From NCBI GenBank assembly GCA_041917295.1, contig JAYRXX010000063.1, positions 124,001 to 188,000 of the forward strand: DNA of 64,000 nucleotides, in the 5' to 3' direction. This DNA comes from JADKHR01 sp041917295. Lineage in GTDB: Bacteria > Elusimicrobiota > Elusimicrobia > FEN-1173. The notes under the pieces are model-generated. The model saw only the letters and a list, made by a program, of their open reading frames with translations. It was not told the DNA's origin and did no database searches. Positions 24,394 through 33,975 of this stretch are shown piece after piece. The position numbers were made by a program, and so were the translations under genes. Position 1 is the first letter of the stretch, and each line of letters starts with the position of its first letter.

Positions 24394-27201
24394 ATGAAAT
24401 ACAACGTCCATTTGCCGAAGACGGCGTTTCCCATGAAAGCGGATTTGCCTGTTCGGGAACCCGATCTTCTGGCCCGCTGGGAAAAACAGCGGGTTTATGA
24501 CCGCGTTCAGGAAAAAAACGCAGCCGCTCCGCCCCAGGTTTTGCACGACGGGCCCCCCTATGCCAACGGCGCCATTCACGTGGGGCACGCCCTCAATAAA
24601 ATTTTAAAAGACTTTATCGTTAAATATCAGTCACTCAAGGGCCGGCGGTCGCCCTACATCCCCGGCTGGGATTGCCACGGGTTGCCCATCGAACACCAAC
24701 TCATGAAAGAAAAGGGATGGGATAAACGCAAAGTGGGCCGGGTGGCTTTTCGCCAGGAAGCGGCCCGGTACGCCGAACACTGGATCGACATCCAACGCCG
24801 CGAGTTTAAACGGCTCGGCATCTTGGGCGACTGGGACCACCCCTACAAAACCCTTTCCCCCGACTACGAAGCGGGCATCGCGAAAACGTTTTTCGATCTT
24901 TTGGAAAAGGGCCACGTGGTTCAAGACCGCAAACCGGTTTATTGGTGTCCCCATTGCGAAACCGCCTTGGCCGAAGCCGAAGTGGAATACGCCGACAAGA
25001 CCTCCACGTCCATTTTCGTTAAGTTTCCGGTGGTGGAGTGGCCGGCCAACGAGGACGCGCAAAAATTGGCCCGCCTCCACGGCAAAAAAGTGAACGTTCT
25101 TATCTGGACCACAACGCCTTGGACGCTTCCGGCCAACGTGGGGCTGGCGTTTCATCCGGAAGGACGATATCGAATTTGGGAATCCCCCAAATCCCCCGAA
25201 CGCTTTTTGGTAGGCGACCCGGGCTGGGCGGTTCTGGAAGAAATGATCGGCGGTGGCAAAACCGACACCCCCGCTGTGGACGGATTGGCTCTGGAAGGAC
25301 TTGTGGCCAAAAATCCCCTCAACAACAACGATTCCCAGGGTTTGTTGGCCGAGTTTGTGTCTGCGTCGGAGGGAACCGGCGTGGTGCACATCGCGCCCGG
25401 GCACGGGGAAGACGATTTCGCGGCGGGAAAATCTTACGGTCTGGCGGTGTTGTCTCCGGTCGACGATCGGGGCCGGTTCTCCCAAGACGTACTGCCCAAC
25501 GATCTCGCCGGTAAATCAGTGTGGGACGCCAACCCGCTCATTATAGAACGACTGGCCAAGTCGCGCCTTTTGTTAAAGGAGACGAACGTCTCCCACAGTT
25601 ATCCCCACTGTTGGCGGTGCAAAAACCCCATTCTGTTCCGGGCGGCAAAACAATGGTTCCTCAAAGTCACCGACGCTTTGCGCGCGGAGTTGTTAAAGAG
25701 TGTGGATCGCGTGGAATGGATTCCCCATTACGGCAAAGAGCGGATCGTGGGCATGCTCAAAACCCGGCCGGACTGGTGTTTGTCCCGCCAACGGTTTTGG
25801 GGAACGCCGATACCCCTCTTTTTGTGCGCCGAGTGCGGAGAACCTCTAAAGAACAAAACCGTGTTCGCCAACGTGCTGGACGCGTTTCGCCAACACGGAA
25901 GCAACGTGTGGTATGAAAAAGAGCCTTCTCATTTTGGCGTCGGCTCCGCCACACCGTGCACGAAATGCGGGCACACCGTGTTTAAACGGGAAGAGGACAT
26001 TTTGGATGTGTGGTTCGATTCGGGCGTGTCGTGGGTGTCCGTCTTGGGCCAGCGGCCGGAAACACAAGGGGTTGGCCGATCGGATGTTTTGTATCTGGAA
26101 GGTTCCGATCAACACCGGGGCTGGTTTCAAACGTCGTTGTTGCCGGCGGTGGCGCTCACGGGCGAACCTCCGTATGGGCGGGTGCTGACCCACGGGTTTG
26201 TGCTGGACGGCCAGGGGCGCGCCATGTCGAAATCGGTGGGCAACGTGATCGCGCCCCAGGAACTGGTCCAAAAATACGGGGCCGACATTGTTCGTCTGTG
26301 GGTGGCGGTGACGGATTACCGCGAGGATGTTCGCTTGTCCCAGGACATTTTAAACCGTGTCATCGACACCTATCGAAAAATCCGTAACACGTTGCGATTT
26401 TTGTTGGGTAATTTGGGGGACTTTGTGCCTTCGCGCCATGTATTGGCAACGGACAAAATGGAGGTGTTGGATTTGGCGGCCATGGCGGCCCTCAACAAGT
26501 TGCTGGACCAAATCACAAAAAGTTACAACGCCCACGAGTTTCATTTGGTGACGGCGGCGTTGGCGGACCAGTTTTGCATCAACACCTTGTCCGAATACTA
26601 TTTGGACGTTCGCAAAGACATTTTATACTGCGACACAGCCGATTCCCATCGACGGCGAAGCGCCCAAACCGCCCTGTGGCACATGGCGCGGGCCTTGCCG
26701 CGGGCCTTGGCGCCGCTGTTGTCGTTTACCGCCGAAGAAACCTGGCAAACCTTGGCCCAGCAGGGCCTGCTGGCGGCGGAAGACAACGCCGAAAGCGTGT
26801 TTCTCAATTCGTTTCCAACGCCCGTGGCGTTGCCGGCGGGAAAGTTTTTCGTTATGGCGGATTTTTTGCGGGCCAAAAAAGAAGTCAACGAAGCCGTTGA
26901 AAAAGCCCGCCAGGCCGGCACGGTGAAAGCCGCCAACGACGCGTCGGTCAAATTGAAAATCCATGAGGGAAATGCGCCGTTGTGTCAACTGGCGCCGGAC
27001 GAATTGGCGTCGGTGCTGGGCGTGGCCCACGTGGACGTCGAGCTCAGCGGATCGGGGGATCCGGTCCAGGTGATCGGCGTTCAACCGGCCCCCGGGTCTA
27101 AATGTTCGCGGTGCTGGATCTGGCGTGACCTCACGGACGGGTTGTGCCGCCGGTGCCGAGAAGCGGAATCCGCCGCGTCCGCGGCCGCCGCCCCCCATTG
27201 A
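24394..27201 (+). CDS. ileS: Isoleucyl-tRNA synthetase
   Basis: Charges tRNA-Ile, 935 aa, bacterial-type length. HIGH motif in GPPYANGAIHVGHALN, KMSKS variant in GRAMSKSVGN. The editing (CP1) domain lies between them, with LIWTTTPWTLPANVGLAF. The C-terminal zinc finger CSRCWIW...CRRC is present, as in bacterial mupirocin-sensitive-type enzymes. ATG at 24394 is selected; the frame upstream of it runs through yggU and is not conserved. Confidence 0.96.
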   Translation: MKYNVHLPKTAFPMKADLPVREPDLLARWEKQRVYDRVQEKNAAAPPQVLHDGPPYANGAIHVGHALNKILKDFIVKYQSLKGRRSPYIPGWDCHGLPIEHQLMKEKGWDKRKVGRVAFRQEAARYAEHWIDIQRREFKRLGILGDWDHPYKTLSPDYEAGIAKTFFDLLEKGHVVQDRKPVYWCPHCETALAEAEVEYADKTSTSIFVKFPVVEWPANEDAQKLARLHGKKVNVLIWTTTPWTLPANVGLAFHPEGRYRIWESPKSPERFLVGDPGWAVLEEMIGGGKTDTPAVDGLALEGLVAKNPLNNNDSQGLLAEFVSASEGTGVVHIAPGHGEDDFAAGKSYGLAVLSPVDDRGRFSQDVLPNDLAGKSVWDANPLIIERLAKSRLLLKETNVSHSYPHCWRCKNPILFRAAKQWFLKVTDALRAELLKSVDRVEWIPHYGKERIVGMLKTRPDWCLSRQRFWGTPIPLFLCAECGEPLKNKTVFANVLDAFRQHGSNVWYEKEPSHFGVGSATPCTKCGHTVFKREEDILDVWFDSGVSWVSVLGQRPETQGVGRSDVLYLEGSDQHRGWFQTSLLPAVALTGEPPYGRVLTHGFVLDGQGRAMSKSVGNVIAPQELVQKYGADIVRLWVAVTDYREDVRLSQDILNRVIDTYRKIRNTLRFLLGNLGDFVPSRHVLATDKMEVLDLAAMAALNKLLDQITKSYNAHEFHLVTAALADQFCINTLSEYYLDVRKDILYCDTADSHRRRSAQTALWHMARALPRALAPLLSFTAEETWQTLAQQGLLAAEDNAESVFLNSFPTPVALPAGKFFVMADFLRAKKEVNEAVEKARQAGTVKAANDASVKLKIHEGNAPLCQLAPDELASVLGVAHVDVELSGSGDPVQVIGVQPAPGSKCSRCWIWRDLTDGLCRRCREAESAASAAAAPH

Positions 27202-27719
27202 AACCTCCGCAAACCCCTCACCTCAACGGCGAAACCACCCCCCCAAAAAATGGGATCCGTTCGATTCTGGCGAGTCGATGGCGATCACTTTGCGTTGTTT
27301 TGACCGTATTGGTTATCGATCAAATATCGAAGATTGTCGTAGAAAATCAGATGCCCCTGGGTCACACGATCCCGATCCTTCCTTTTTTTTCTTTAACCCA
27401 CGTTCAAAACACGGGGGCGGCGTTTGGGATGTTTGCCGATTCCAACAGGGCTTTTATCGTTTTAACGTTGGTCCTATTGGCGTTGTTGGCCAAAATGCAC
27501 CGGGACCTGGCGGGCCAGGGGACCTGGGCCGCCGTGGGCGTTCTTTTGGTCTGGGGCGGAGCGGTGGGCAACCTGGTGGACCGAATCCGAGTCGGCGCGG
27601 TAACGGACTTTTTGGATTTTTATTGGCGCGGATGGCATTGGCCCGCCTTTAACGTGGCCGATTCGGCCATCACGGTGGGCGTCACGTTTCTTTTCGTTCA
27701 AAACCTTTTTAGAAAATAA
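27198..27719 (+). CDS. lspA: Signal peptidase II
   Basis: Aspartic protease that removes the signal peptide from prolipoproteins in the inner membrane, 173 aa with the TTG start at 27198 (TTGA overlap with the ileS stop). Four hydrophobic segments are visible. The catalytic aspartates are in GAVGNLVDRI and FNVADSAIT, and the FLDFYW segment is typical. No ATG or RBS is found nearby, so translation probably depends on ribosomes finishing ileS. It pairs with lgt next door and serves the Pal and CpoB lipoproteins seen in this window. Confidence 0.92.
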   Translation: MKPPQTPHLNGETTPPKNGIRSILASRWRSLCVVLTVLVIDQISKIVVENQMPLGHTIPILPFFSLTHVQNTGAAFGMFADSNRAFIVLTLVLLALLAKMHRDLAGQGTWAAVGVLLVWGGAVGNLVDRIRVGAVTDFLDFYWRGWHWPAFNVADSAITVGVTFLFVQNLFRK

Positions 27720-27722
27720 ACC

Positions 27723-28538
27723 ATGTATCCCATTCTCTTTCATTTGGGTCCGATCACCCTTCACACATACGGTCTGATGGCGGCGTTGGGCTTTTTGGCC
27801 GGATACGCCCTGGCATCCCGTCGAGCCAAACAGGCGGGCCTTCCATCCTCGTTGGTCGGCGACGCGTTGACGCCGTTGGTGATCAGCGGCATTGCGGGCG
27901 CCCGATTTTTTTATGTGGTGTTTCACGGGTCGGAATTTTCAGGAGCGTGGTTGGACACGCTCAAAATATGGCAAGGCGGGCTCATGTGGCAAGGCGGATT
28001 TTTGGGAGCTCTGTTGGCTCTCGCCGTTTTTGCGCGGCGAAAAAAAGTTCCCTTTTTCGTGTTGGCCGACCTGTTCGCTCCGGCGGTGGCATTGGGCCAA
28101 GCGGTGGGAAGAATCGGCTGTTTGTTTGCCGGATGCTGTTTCGGCCACAAATGCACTTTGCCGTGGGCTATCACCTTTCGCCATTCGGAAAGCTTGGCGC
28201 CCGTTGGCGTGCCGTTGCACCCCACCCAGTTATACGACGCCGGTCTTAATCTGTTGATCTGTCTCATTCTCATACGTGTTCCATGGATAAAGACCTTCGG
28301 GCCCACGTCGGATCTCCAGGGGCCAACGAAATCCGGGGAGACAGGATTTTTCCGTCCAGGCCGGGTGGCGGGCCTCTACCTTATTCTGGCCGGCCTGGCC
28401 CGCTTGGCCGTGGAACCGTTCCGAGCCGACGCCCGTGGCGCGGGCCTCGGCCTCTTTTCCGCCACGGGGTTGGTGGCGCTGGGGTTGGTCCTCGCTGGGG
28501 CCGGACTGACACTCTGGACTTATCGACGGGCCAAATGA
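27723..28538 (+). CDS. lgt: Prolipoprotein diacylglyceryl transferase
   Basis: First step of lipoprotein maturation: transfers diacylglyceryl to the lipobox cysteine, inner membrane, 271 aa. The Lgt signature is seen as GQAVGRIGCLFAGCCFG, with HTYGLMAALGFLAGY at the N-terminus, GLMWQGGFLGAL, and HPTQLYDAGLNL. Several membrane helices. The stop overlaps the next gene (ATGA). Confidence 0.95.
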   Translation: MYPILFHLGPITLHTYGLMAALGFLAGYALASRRAKQAGLPSSLVGDALTPLVISGIAGARFFYVVFHGSEFSGAWLDTLKIWQGGLMWQGGFLGALLALAVFARRKKVPFFVLADLFAPAVALGQAVGRIGCLFAGCCFGHKCTLPWAITFRHSESLAPVGVPLHPTQLYDAGLNLLICLILIRVPWIKTFGPTSDLQGPTKSGETGFFRPGRVAGLYLILAGLARLAVEPFRADARGAGLGLFSATGLVALGLVLAGAGLTLWTYRRAK

Positions 28539-29431
28539 GCGAGGAGAAAACGTTCGTTTTTTCGGGCAAGGAAGAACGGTTGGACCGATTTTTGACCCGT
28601 TCACTCGTTTCCCTGTCGCGCACGCGGGTTCAACGGTTGATTGATGAGGGCGCTGTAACGGTTAACGCGGTCAACGCGCCGGCTCGGCGAATGCTGGAGG
28701 CAGGAGACCGCGTGCAGGTGCACGTTCCCACCTTTTCGTCCTTACCGCCCGCGGCTGCGGACAGCGTACCCATCTTGTACGAAGACGACGACATTATTGT
28801 GGTGGACAAACCCGCGGGGTTAGTGGTCCATCCGGCGGGACCGCACCGAACCGACACGTTGATTCAGCGTCTCTGGCCCAAACTGGCCGCCGGGTGGACC
28901 GCCTCCGGCCAACGGCCCGCCACGGACCGGCCCGGCGTGGTACACCGTTTGGACAAGGGAACCTCCGGCGTGATGGTGATCGCCAAAAACCCAGCCGCCG
29001 CGGAAAACCTGTCCCGCCAGTTTGCCGACCGAACCGTGAAAAAAACCTATTTGGCCTTGGTTCAGGGGATCGTGTCAGGCCCGGGGCGGGTCAAATCCAT
29101 GGTGGGCCGATCCCGGTCGTCGCCCTCAAAGATGTCCACGGAAACCGGCCGCTGGTCCGAAACCGAATACACCGTTTTGAAAACGTTCCCCAACCACGCC
29201 CCCCCCGCCACCTTGCTCGAAGTCCGCCCCTTAACCGGCCGAACCCACCAAATCCGTGTCCAAATGGCCGCCCTCGGCCACCCCCTCATCGGCGACACCC
29301 TCTACGGCGGCCCTCCCCACAAAACCGATCGTCCTCTCCTGCATGCAAAAAGGCTGGAATTTAATCATCCCGTATCAATCAAACCCCAATCTATTGAGTC
29401 ATCAATAAAAGACCCATTTATTTTTTGGTAA
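28535..29431 (+). CDS. rluD: RluA/RluD-family pseudouridine synthase
   Basis: 298-aa rRNA pseudouridine synthase. An N-terminal S4 domain (ERLDRFLTRSLVSLSRTRVQ) is followed by the catalytic domain with the invariant aspartate in VVHRLDKGTSGVMVIAKN, plus VVDKPAGLVVHP and PLTGRTHQIRVQMAALGHP. The S4 domain fits RluD/RluC better than RluA; the target site is not determined by sequence. ATG at 28535 overlaps the lgt stop. The last ~25 codons look less GC-rich than the rest. Confidence 0.93.
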   Translation: MSEEKTFVFSGKEERLDRFLTRSLVSLSRTRVQRLIDEGAVTVNAVNAPARRMLEAGDRVQVHVPTFSSLPPAAADSVPILYEDDDIIVVDKPAGLVVHPAGPHRTDTLIQRLWPKLAAGWTASGQRPATDRPGVVHRLDKGTSGVMVIAKNPAAAENLSRQFADRTVKKTYLALVQGIVSGPGRVKSMVGRSRSSPSKMSTETGRWSETEYTVLKTFPNHAPPATLLEVRPLTGRTHQIRVQMAALGHPLIGDTLYGGPPHKTDRPLLHAKRLEFNHPVSIKPQSIESSIKDPFIFW

Positions 29432-29629
29432 TGGCCATTTTGCCGCATGAAATATAATAAAGTGAGACCTATTTGCACCTTTTTTTAACGAATTCGACTA
29501 ATTCTTGATTTGGCAAAATTATCGCATAGGTAGGGGTGATGGAACTAAATATATTCCCTTGACACAAGAACAATTGGGGCCCACACTAATGGAAGGGGAC
29601 GGGTCAACGGAGCTGTAAGGAGGTATCCT
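29432..29629. other. 198-bp gap upstream of the VCBS/pilin cluster
   Basis: No gene seen. This AT-richer stretch precedes the VCBS gene. A perfect TTGACA at 29559-29564 is followed 17 nt later by a weak CACACT, so it is only a tentative promoter. AAGGAGG at 29617-29623 is the RBS of the next gene. No terminator hairpin with a U-run was found after rluD. Confidence 0.5.
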
Positions 29630-31828
29630 GTGAAATTGACTGAGTTAATAAACCGGCTCTCAATGAGCTGGGTCCTGTTAACGTCCTTATCGACGTTCGC
29701 TTTTGGTGGTGGTGTCCGCAAGGCTCCTCTTGCCCCACCAGAACCATCAAGTAACGCTGATGCGTTCATTCCTTTTGATTTAGGGGTAGGACGGGATCAG
29801 CATTATTCCTTGGCTAATCGACGGTATTTCACGAACATTGTAGCCGTTGCCGTGGGGGACCTGGATGGGGATAACAATCAAGATATCGTTATGCTGGCCA
29901 ATGCGATACCTCAAAATGGCGCCTATTCTGCGGCGGGACCGACTCAAAACCATAATTATAGCCACTATTGCTTTGGCAGTTCTGTATTCAAGCTGGGTGG
30001 GTCGAATTGGCACGGCGAATTTGTTGAACCGGGAGATATGCTTTATGATGCGGCAAGCACTTTGTCGGGATTAAACCCGGTGGACTCAACCCCAGGATGG
30101 TTCACTCCCACAGCAATGGGTTCGTTGAACGGGACTTCAAGGACACAAACTGTCCATTACGCGCCGCCTTCTCCCAATGTTGTTGCGGGCATGATCACGA
30201 ACCCTCCTTACATCGGAAGTGATTTGGCCTGGTTGCAAGGTGACGGGAGAGGCAACTTCACTCTCCGATTTATTACACCAAGAGAACGTGGGGTTCTGGG
30301 GCCAGCGCGGATTCGCATGGGCACTGAAATCCGGCTTGCTAAAATGTCCCCTTCGGCTGTTCCCGGGTTAGACATCGTTCTGATTTCGGCCAACGATAAC
30401 AGAACAAACGTTTATCAACCACAAGCCTCCACATCCATCGAACTATTTACAGGGACCAGTCGAGTGACGTGGCTTGAAAACAATGGATGGGTCGGCAACC
30501 GTCTTGATTTCACTGATCATGGCATAGCCGAATACACATACGATCGCAACCCCAACTGGATTTTTTACGCGGCCCACCAAAACACGTCGGGAGGGTGGGT
30601 TGGTCCTTACGCTTCCTTGCAACCGATCAATGTTGAAATTCTCCCGATCGATTCGGGACCGGAACTTGATGTCCTCGTGGCGAACATTCCAGAATCCAGT
30701 CACGCCGCGATGAACGTTAGATACGATGGGACAAACCCATCCATAGCGACATTGAATGCTTATTATTCCGCAGCCATCCCAAGGCCCCAGGTGGGCGATC
30801 TTTGGGTTCAAAATGATCAGCTCTGGCCAACCGGCGGAATTACCGGCAGTGTCAGCACAATTTTATGGTATGAAAATTCCACGATCGGGGGTTCGGCCCA
30901 TCTCTCAACAGCAACGTTCCACACAGCGTTCCTCAACGTGGTTGGGTCAACGTTTAGCGCGACGTTCAGGCAACTTGTCCCCATGCGGGTAAGAGGCGGC
31001 CAAGCCTTTGTGACCATCCAGGAGGCTGGGGCGGGGAGCCAAGTCTATTTGCGCCAACCGATTGCGGACGAATTGGTCCTGTCTCTGGCGCCGACCCGGA
31101 TTCCACCTGTTTCAAACTTTCGTAATGGCGCGGCCACGGCGGCGGACATGGACGGGGACAATTTCGATGAACTGTTGGTTAGAACATTCGATTGTATTGG
31201 CGGTTGCTATGACAAGGTGAAAGTTTATTCCGTTAATCCAAATGTAAACCGAACCGATGTTAGCGTCAATATGCTTTTCGAACACAAGATGGAATATAAA
31301 CATGGCGCCTTTAATGGATGGGCCATCTCGGATATGAATGGGGACGGTCGAAACGATGTTTTTATCCCGAGCACGGGAGAAAACGGCAATCTCATGGAAG
31401 GTGTTGCGGCATTGATTCTCGTTAATACAACACCCCCGGGTGGGCCTGTCTCATTTTTTCCGATTACTCAGAAAAATCCCGTGTTACCGCCAAAACAACG
31501 TAATACCAGCGGCTATTCCCAGATTGGGTATGGGTCCAGCGGCGCAGTTAACAACAGCATGCGGGTTGCCACAGGGGATTTTAATAGAGACGGATCCAAT
31601 GACGTCGTTCGTGTCGGCCCCATCCTCCCGGCCACAGTTTTTCTAAGTAACTTCGATGGGCTTCAACGGTCAAGAGTGACAGCCACGGTTGAACACAGAA
31701 CGGGGGCAACCAAAACATGGACATCCGTTTGGGGCGGGGAGACGGCCGGCCCGAACATTCGCCCCTATACCGGCGACCCCGCAACGGCATCGGGAGGGAT
31801 CGGCATACAAGCCGTCCAAACAGAATGA
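29630..31828 (+). CDS. Secreted VCBS/FG-GAP repeat protein
   Basis: 732-aa secreted protein. The signal peptide is at MSWVLLTSLSTFAFGGG. Calcium-binding FG-GAP/VCBS-type loops are spaced along the chain: VGDLDGDNNQDIVML, AADMDGDNFDELLVR, ISDMNGDGRNDVFIP and TGDFNRDGSNDVVRV, so it probably folds as a beta-propeller. The GTG start at 29630 has AAGGAGG 6 nt upstream. Its stop overlaps the following pilin-like gene. In this position it resembles a PilY1-type tip adhesin delivered by minor pilins, although no PilY1 homology is claimed. Base composition appears lower in GC than the flanking genes. Confidence 0.82.
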   Translation: MKLTELINRLSMSWVLLTSLSTFAFGGGVRKAPLAPPEPSSNADAFIPFDLGVGRDQHYSLANRRYFTNIVAVAVGDLDGDNNQDIVMLANAIPQNGAYSAAGPTQNHNYSHYCFGSSVFKLGGSNWHGEFVEPGDMLYDAASTLSGLNPVDSTPGWFTPTAMGSLNGTSRTQTVHYAPPSPNVVAGMITNPPYIGSDLAWLQGDGRGNFTLRFITPRERGVLGPARIRMGTEIRLAKMSPSAVPGLDIVLISANDNRTNVYQPQASTSIELFTGTSRVTWLENNGWVGNRLDFTDHGIAEYTYDRNPNWIFYAAHQNTSGGWVGPYASLQPINVEILPIDSGPELDVLVANIPESSHAAMNVRYDGTNPSIATLNAYYSAAIPRPQVGDLWVQNDQLWPTGGITGSVSTILWYENSTIGGSAHLSTATFHTAFLNVVGSTFSATFRQLVPMRVRGGQAFVTIQEAGAGSQVYLRQPIADELVLSLAPTRIPPVSNFRNGAATAADMDGDNFDELLVRTFDCIGGCYDKVKVYSVNPNVNRTDVSVNMLFEHKMEYKHGAFNGWAISDMNGDGRNDVFIPSTGENGNLMEGVAALILVNTTPPGGPVSFFPITQKNPVLPPKQRNTSGYSQIGYGSSGAVNNSMRVATGDFNRDGSNDVVRVGPILPATVFLSNFDGLQRSRVTATVEHRTGATKTWTSVWGGETAGPNIRPYTGDPATASGGIGIQAVQTE

Positions 31829-33102
31829 AAAAATCAAATCCCGCGGGGTTTACCCTTCTCGAGCTGATTGTTTCCGTCAGCATCTTGGCTCTTTTTATGG
31901 GGATGGTCGCTTGGTTTGGAAAAGGGGCCACCGACCACAGGATCCGTTCCGAAGATAGGCTTAAACTACTTGAGAAATTGCAAGCCGTCATGTTTCTGAT
32001 TGAAAACGATTTTCTTTCGGCCCGCCGACACACCCTTGGGAATGTCCTTTGCAACAATGTCGTCTTTTCTGTGTCCGGCGCCGAATGGCGGACAACGTCC
32101 GACCCCGGGTTTGATTCCGAATACACGCGACTCACCAACGACCCGGCTGTTCGAAACCAATGGTTTTTTCCCTTTGCCGCACTGGTGCCGGGGCAAATTA
32201 ATCCGGTTCCGCGAGCGGGCCGAGCGTTCGTTGATCCGACCATTGCGGGGCGGTTGCACGGAACAGGGAGCCTTGCCATTCAGTCAAACCTTCCCGGCAA
32301 CACCTACTACTCCGTTCGAAGCCCTGACATTTCAGAATTGGTCAGTCAAGAATATGTGCTGGCGGGATGGGTCCGAGGAGAGAACAGAGGAAACGTTTTT
32401 CTCGTCCCTCAACTTGCCTTTCAAGAAAACATCGGGAACGGGCTACCGGGGATGGATATCAGGTCTGTTTCAGACAATCGTTTCGCAATTCAATTTGGGA
32501 ACTGGGTGTATTTGTCTGTTCAGATTCCAGCCAATCAAATAGATCCAAACAAAACGTACAATGTTTACTTGAGAACTCAAGTCCAAAACGGAGATCCCAC
32601 AGAGGTCTTAACAGCCCATTTTGACAGCATCACCCTGACTCCCGAAACCGACATCGCACAAATCGACTTCGATCTGGCAAAGTCAATGGTTGTCTCTAAC
32701 TCTAATGTAAATCTGCATAAAGACAATTCTTTGGGAACGGTTTTTTACCAATCAAATCCATTGGATGGGATTTTGGTTGAAAGAAAATATATTTTTGGCG
32801 ACGGAGACCAGCGCACTTTTCCGCCCACCCGCCCCAATCTCCTGCGTTATTCATCGACAGTCCCCTTCTTCCATCGTTCGTGGCGTGGAGATGCCGAATG
32901 GCCCGAAAGATCGAGAAGTGTCCCTGGTGAGCCAAGACTTGACCAACCTCTCCCTAACCTTTCTTCTCTAACAATTGCATGGGTCGGGAGCTGGAGCGGT
33001 GGCTCAAACAGGCCAATTCGGATTACCGCAACGGTGAGAGAACCCAACGATCCTAACAAAGCCATCTCATTAACAAGAGTTCTCACTCCACCAACGGATT
33101 AA
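31825..33102 (+). CDS. Pilin-like protein (GspJ/PilW type)
   Basis: 425-aa protein with a type III prepilin leader: AGFTLLELIVSVSILALFMG, Gly before the Phe and Glu at +5. After the N-terminal helix comes a long, unusual domain containing RLHGTGSLAIQSNLPGNTYY and TYNVYLRTQVQNGDP, which looks like a carbohydrate-binding-type beta-sandwich (CBM-like) insertion. The ATG overlaps the previous stop. Normal PilW/GspJ proteins are 200-350 aa, so this is long. The minor pilin role is inferred from leader and neighbours. Confidence 0.82.
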   Translation: MKKSNPAGFTLLELIVSVSILALFMGMVAWFGKGATDHRIRSEDRLKLLEKLQAVMFLIENDFLSARRHTLGNVLCNNVVFSVSGAEWRTTSDPGFDSEYTRLTNDPAVRNQWFFPFAALVPGQINPVPRAGRAFVDPTIAGRLHGTGSLAIQSNLPGNTYYSVRSPDISELVSQEYVLAGWVRGENRGNVFLVPQLAFQENIGNGLPGMDIRSVSDNRFAIQFGNWVYLSVQIPANQIDPNKTYNVYLRTQVQNGDPTEVLTAHFDSITLTPETDIAQIDFDLAKSMVVSNSNVNLHKDNSLGTVFYQSNPLDGILVERKYIFGDGDQRTFPPTRPNLLRYSSTVPFFHRSWRGDAEWPERSRSVPGEPRLDQPLPNLSSLTIAWVGSWSGGSNRPIRITATVREPNDPNKAISLTRVLTPPTD

Positions 33103-33106
33103 TCCC

Positions 33107-33676
33107 ATGAACCGATTAACCTCACTTTCACGATTACATTCCCGCCCCCCTTCAGTTGCAATTCATTTGACTATTCAGCAACAAGCGGGATTTACTTTGA
33201 TCGAAACAATGATCGCAGTGATCGTGGTTGCTGTTTCTTTATTGGGGGTCATCAAGTTGATGTCCACAAACCAACGGTCTTTAACCGAAAGCATGGCCAG
33301 CCTGCAAGCCCAAGCCTCAGCGGAAGAACTTCTGCAAGACATCCGCCAAATGAAATGGGACGCAAACTCACCCGATATAGGGCGAATGCTATTGGTCGGC
33401 GGACCATCCATCCCCTCAGTCGTTTGTGCTGGTCCTTGTCCAGCCGTTTTAGCTCGTACGGGCATCGAGCATTGGAGCAAGCATAAAGACGACGATAAAT
33501 CCCGTCCATCTTATGGACCCTTTAAGCGTAGGGTGAAGGTGCGGTTTTTAGACATGGATGCCAATGGGCAACTTGTTGTATCTGCGGTTGCAACCCATCG
33601 CAAAGAAGTGACGATTTGGGCCATTGGGCGAAATTCGTCCGCAACGATCACGAGCGTATTTTATAACCTGCCATGA
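33107..33676 (+). CDS. Pilin-like protein (PilV/GspI type)
   Basis: 189-aa prepilin-like protein. A 27-residue leader is followed by AGFTLIETMIAVIVVAVSLL, with Gly/Phe cleavage and Glu at +5; PilV-type proteins share the TLIEVMIAxxV pattern. An EELLQDIRQMKWD segment follows the helix. One disulfide may form between the cysteines of VVCAGPCPA. The stop overlaps the next gene (ATGA). Confidence 0.83.
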   Translation: MNRLTSLSRLHSRPPSVAIHLTIQQQAGFTLIETMIAVIVVAVSLLGVIKLMSTNQRSLTESMASLQAQASAEELLQDIRQMKWDANSPDIGRMLLVGGPSIPSVVCAGPCPAVLARTGIEHWSKHKDDDKSRPSYGPFKRRVKVRFLDMDANGQLVVSAVATHRKEVTIWAIGRNSSATITSVFYNLP

Positions 33677-33975
33677 CAAACATTCGAGATCAACAAGGGG
33701 CTGTCACACTGGTACTGGTTACCATTATCATGTTCGCGATTGTCATGGCTTTGTCCATATCAAACTGGGTCAATATTCAACGTCGAGGAGACACCCAAAG
33801 GAGAATTGCCATAAAGGAACATTATCTGGCACAAACCGCAATTCAAGAAACACGGCTTAGGATGGCCGAGGGGACGATCGGACCCTGTGTAAGAAATGTT
33901 CCCCAAACTTTCACCTATTTCACCGTAGACGGTTCAACAATAACAGTCCAGGTGGATTGTAATCCTTTTCCCTAA
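33673..33975 (+). CDS. PilX-like small membrane protein
   Basis: 100-aa protein with a single N-terminal hydrophobic helix after DQQGAVTLVLVTIIMFAIVM. This is the PilX pattern (QxGxxxLxxL) of minor-pilin-operon proteins, which lack the usual Glu at +5. A cysteine pair (PCVRN and VDCNP) may form a disulfide. Last gene of the VCBS/minor-pilin cluster. It is short, and the C-terminus overlaps an antisense open frame. Confidence 0.68.
   Translation: MTNIRDQQGAVTLVLVTIIMFAIVMALSISNWVNIQRRGDTQRRIAIKEHYLAQTAIQETRLRMAEGTIGPCVRNVPQTFTYFTVDGSTITVQVDCNPFP

Noticed and set aside
24631..25485. 284-aa minus-strand frame inside ileS
   Set aside because: Entirely antisense to a strongly conserved synthetase; composition and motifs are those of a shadow frame.
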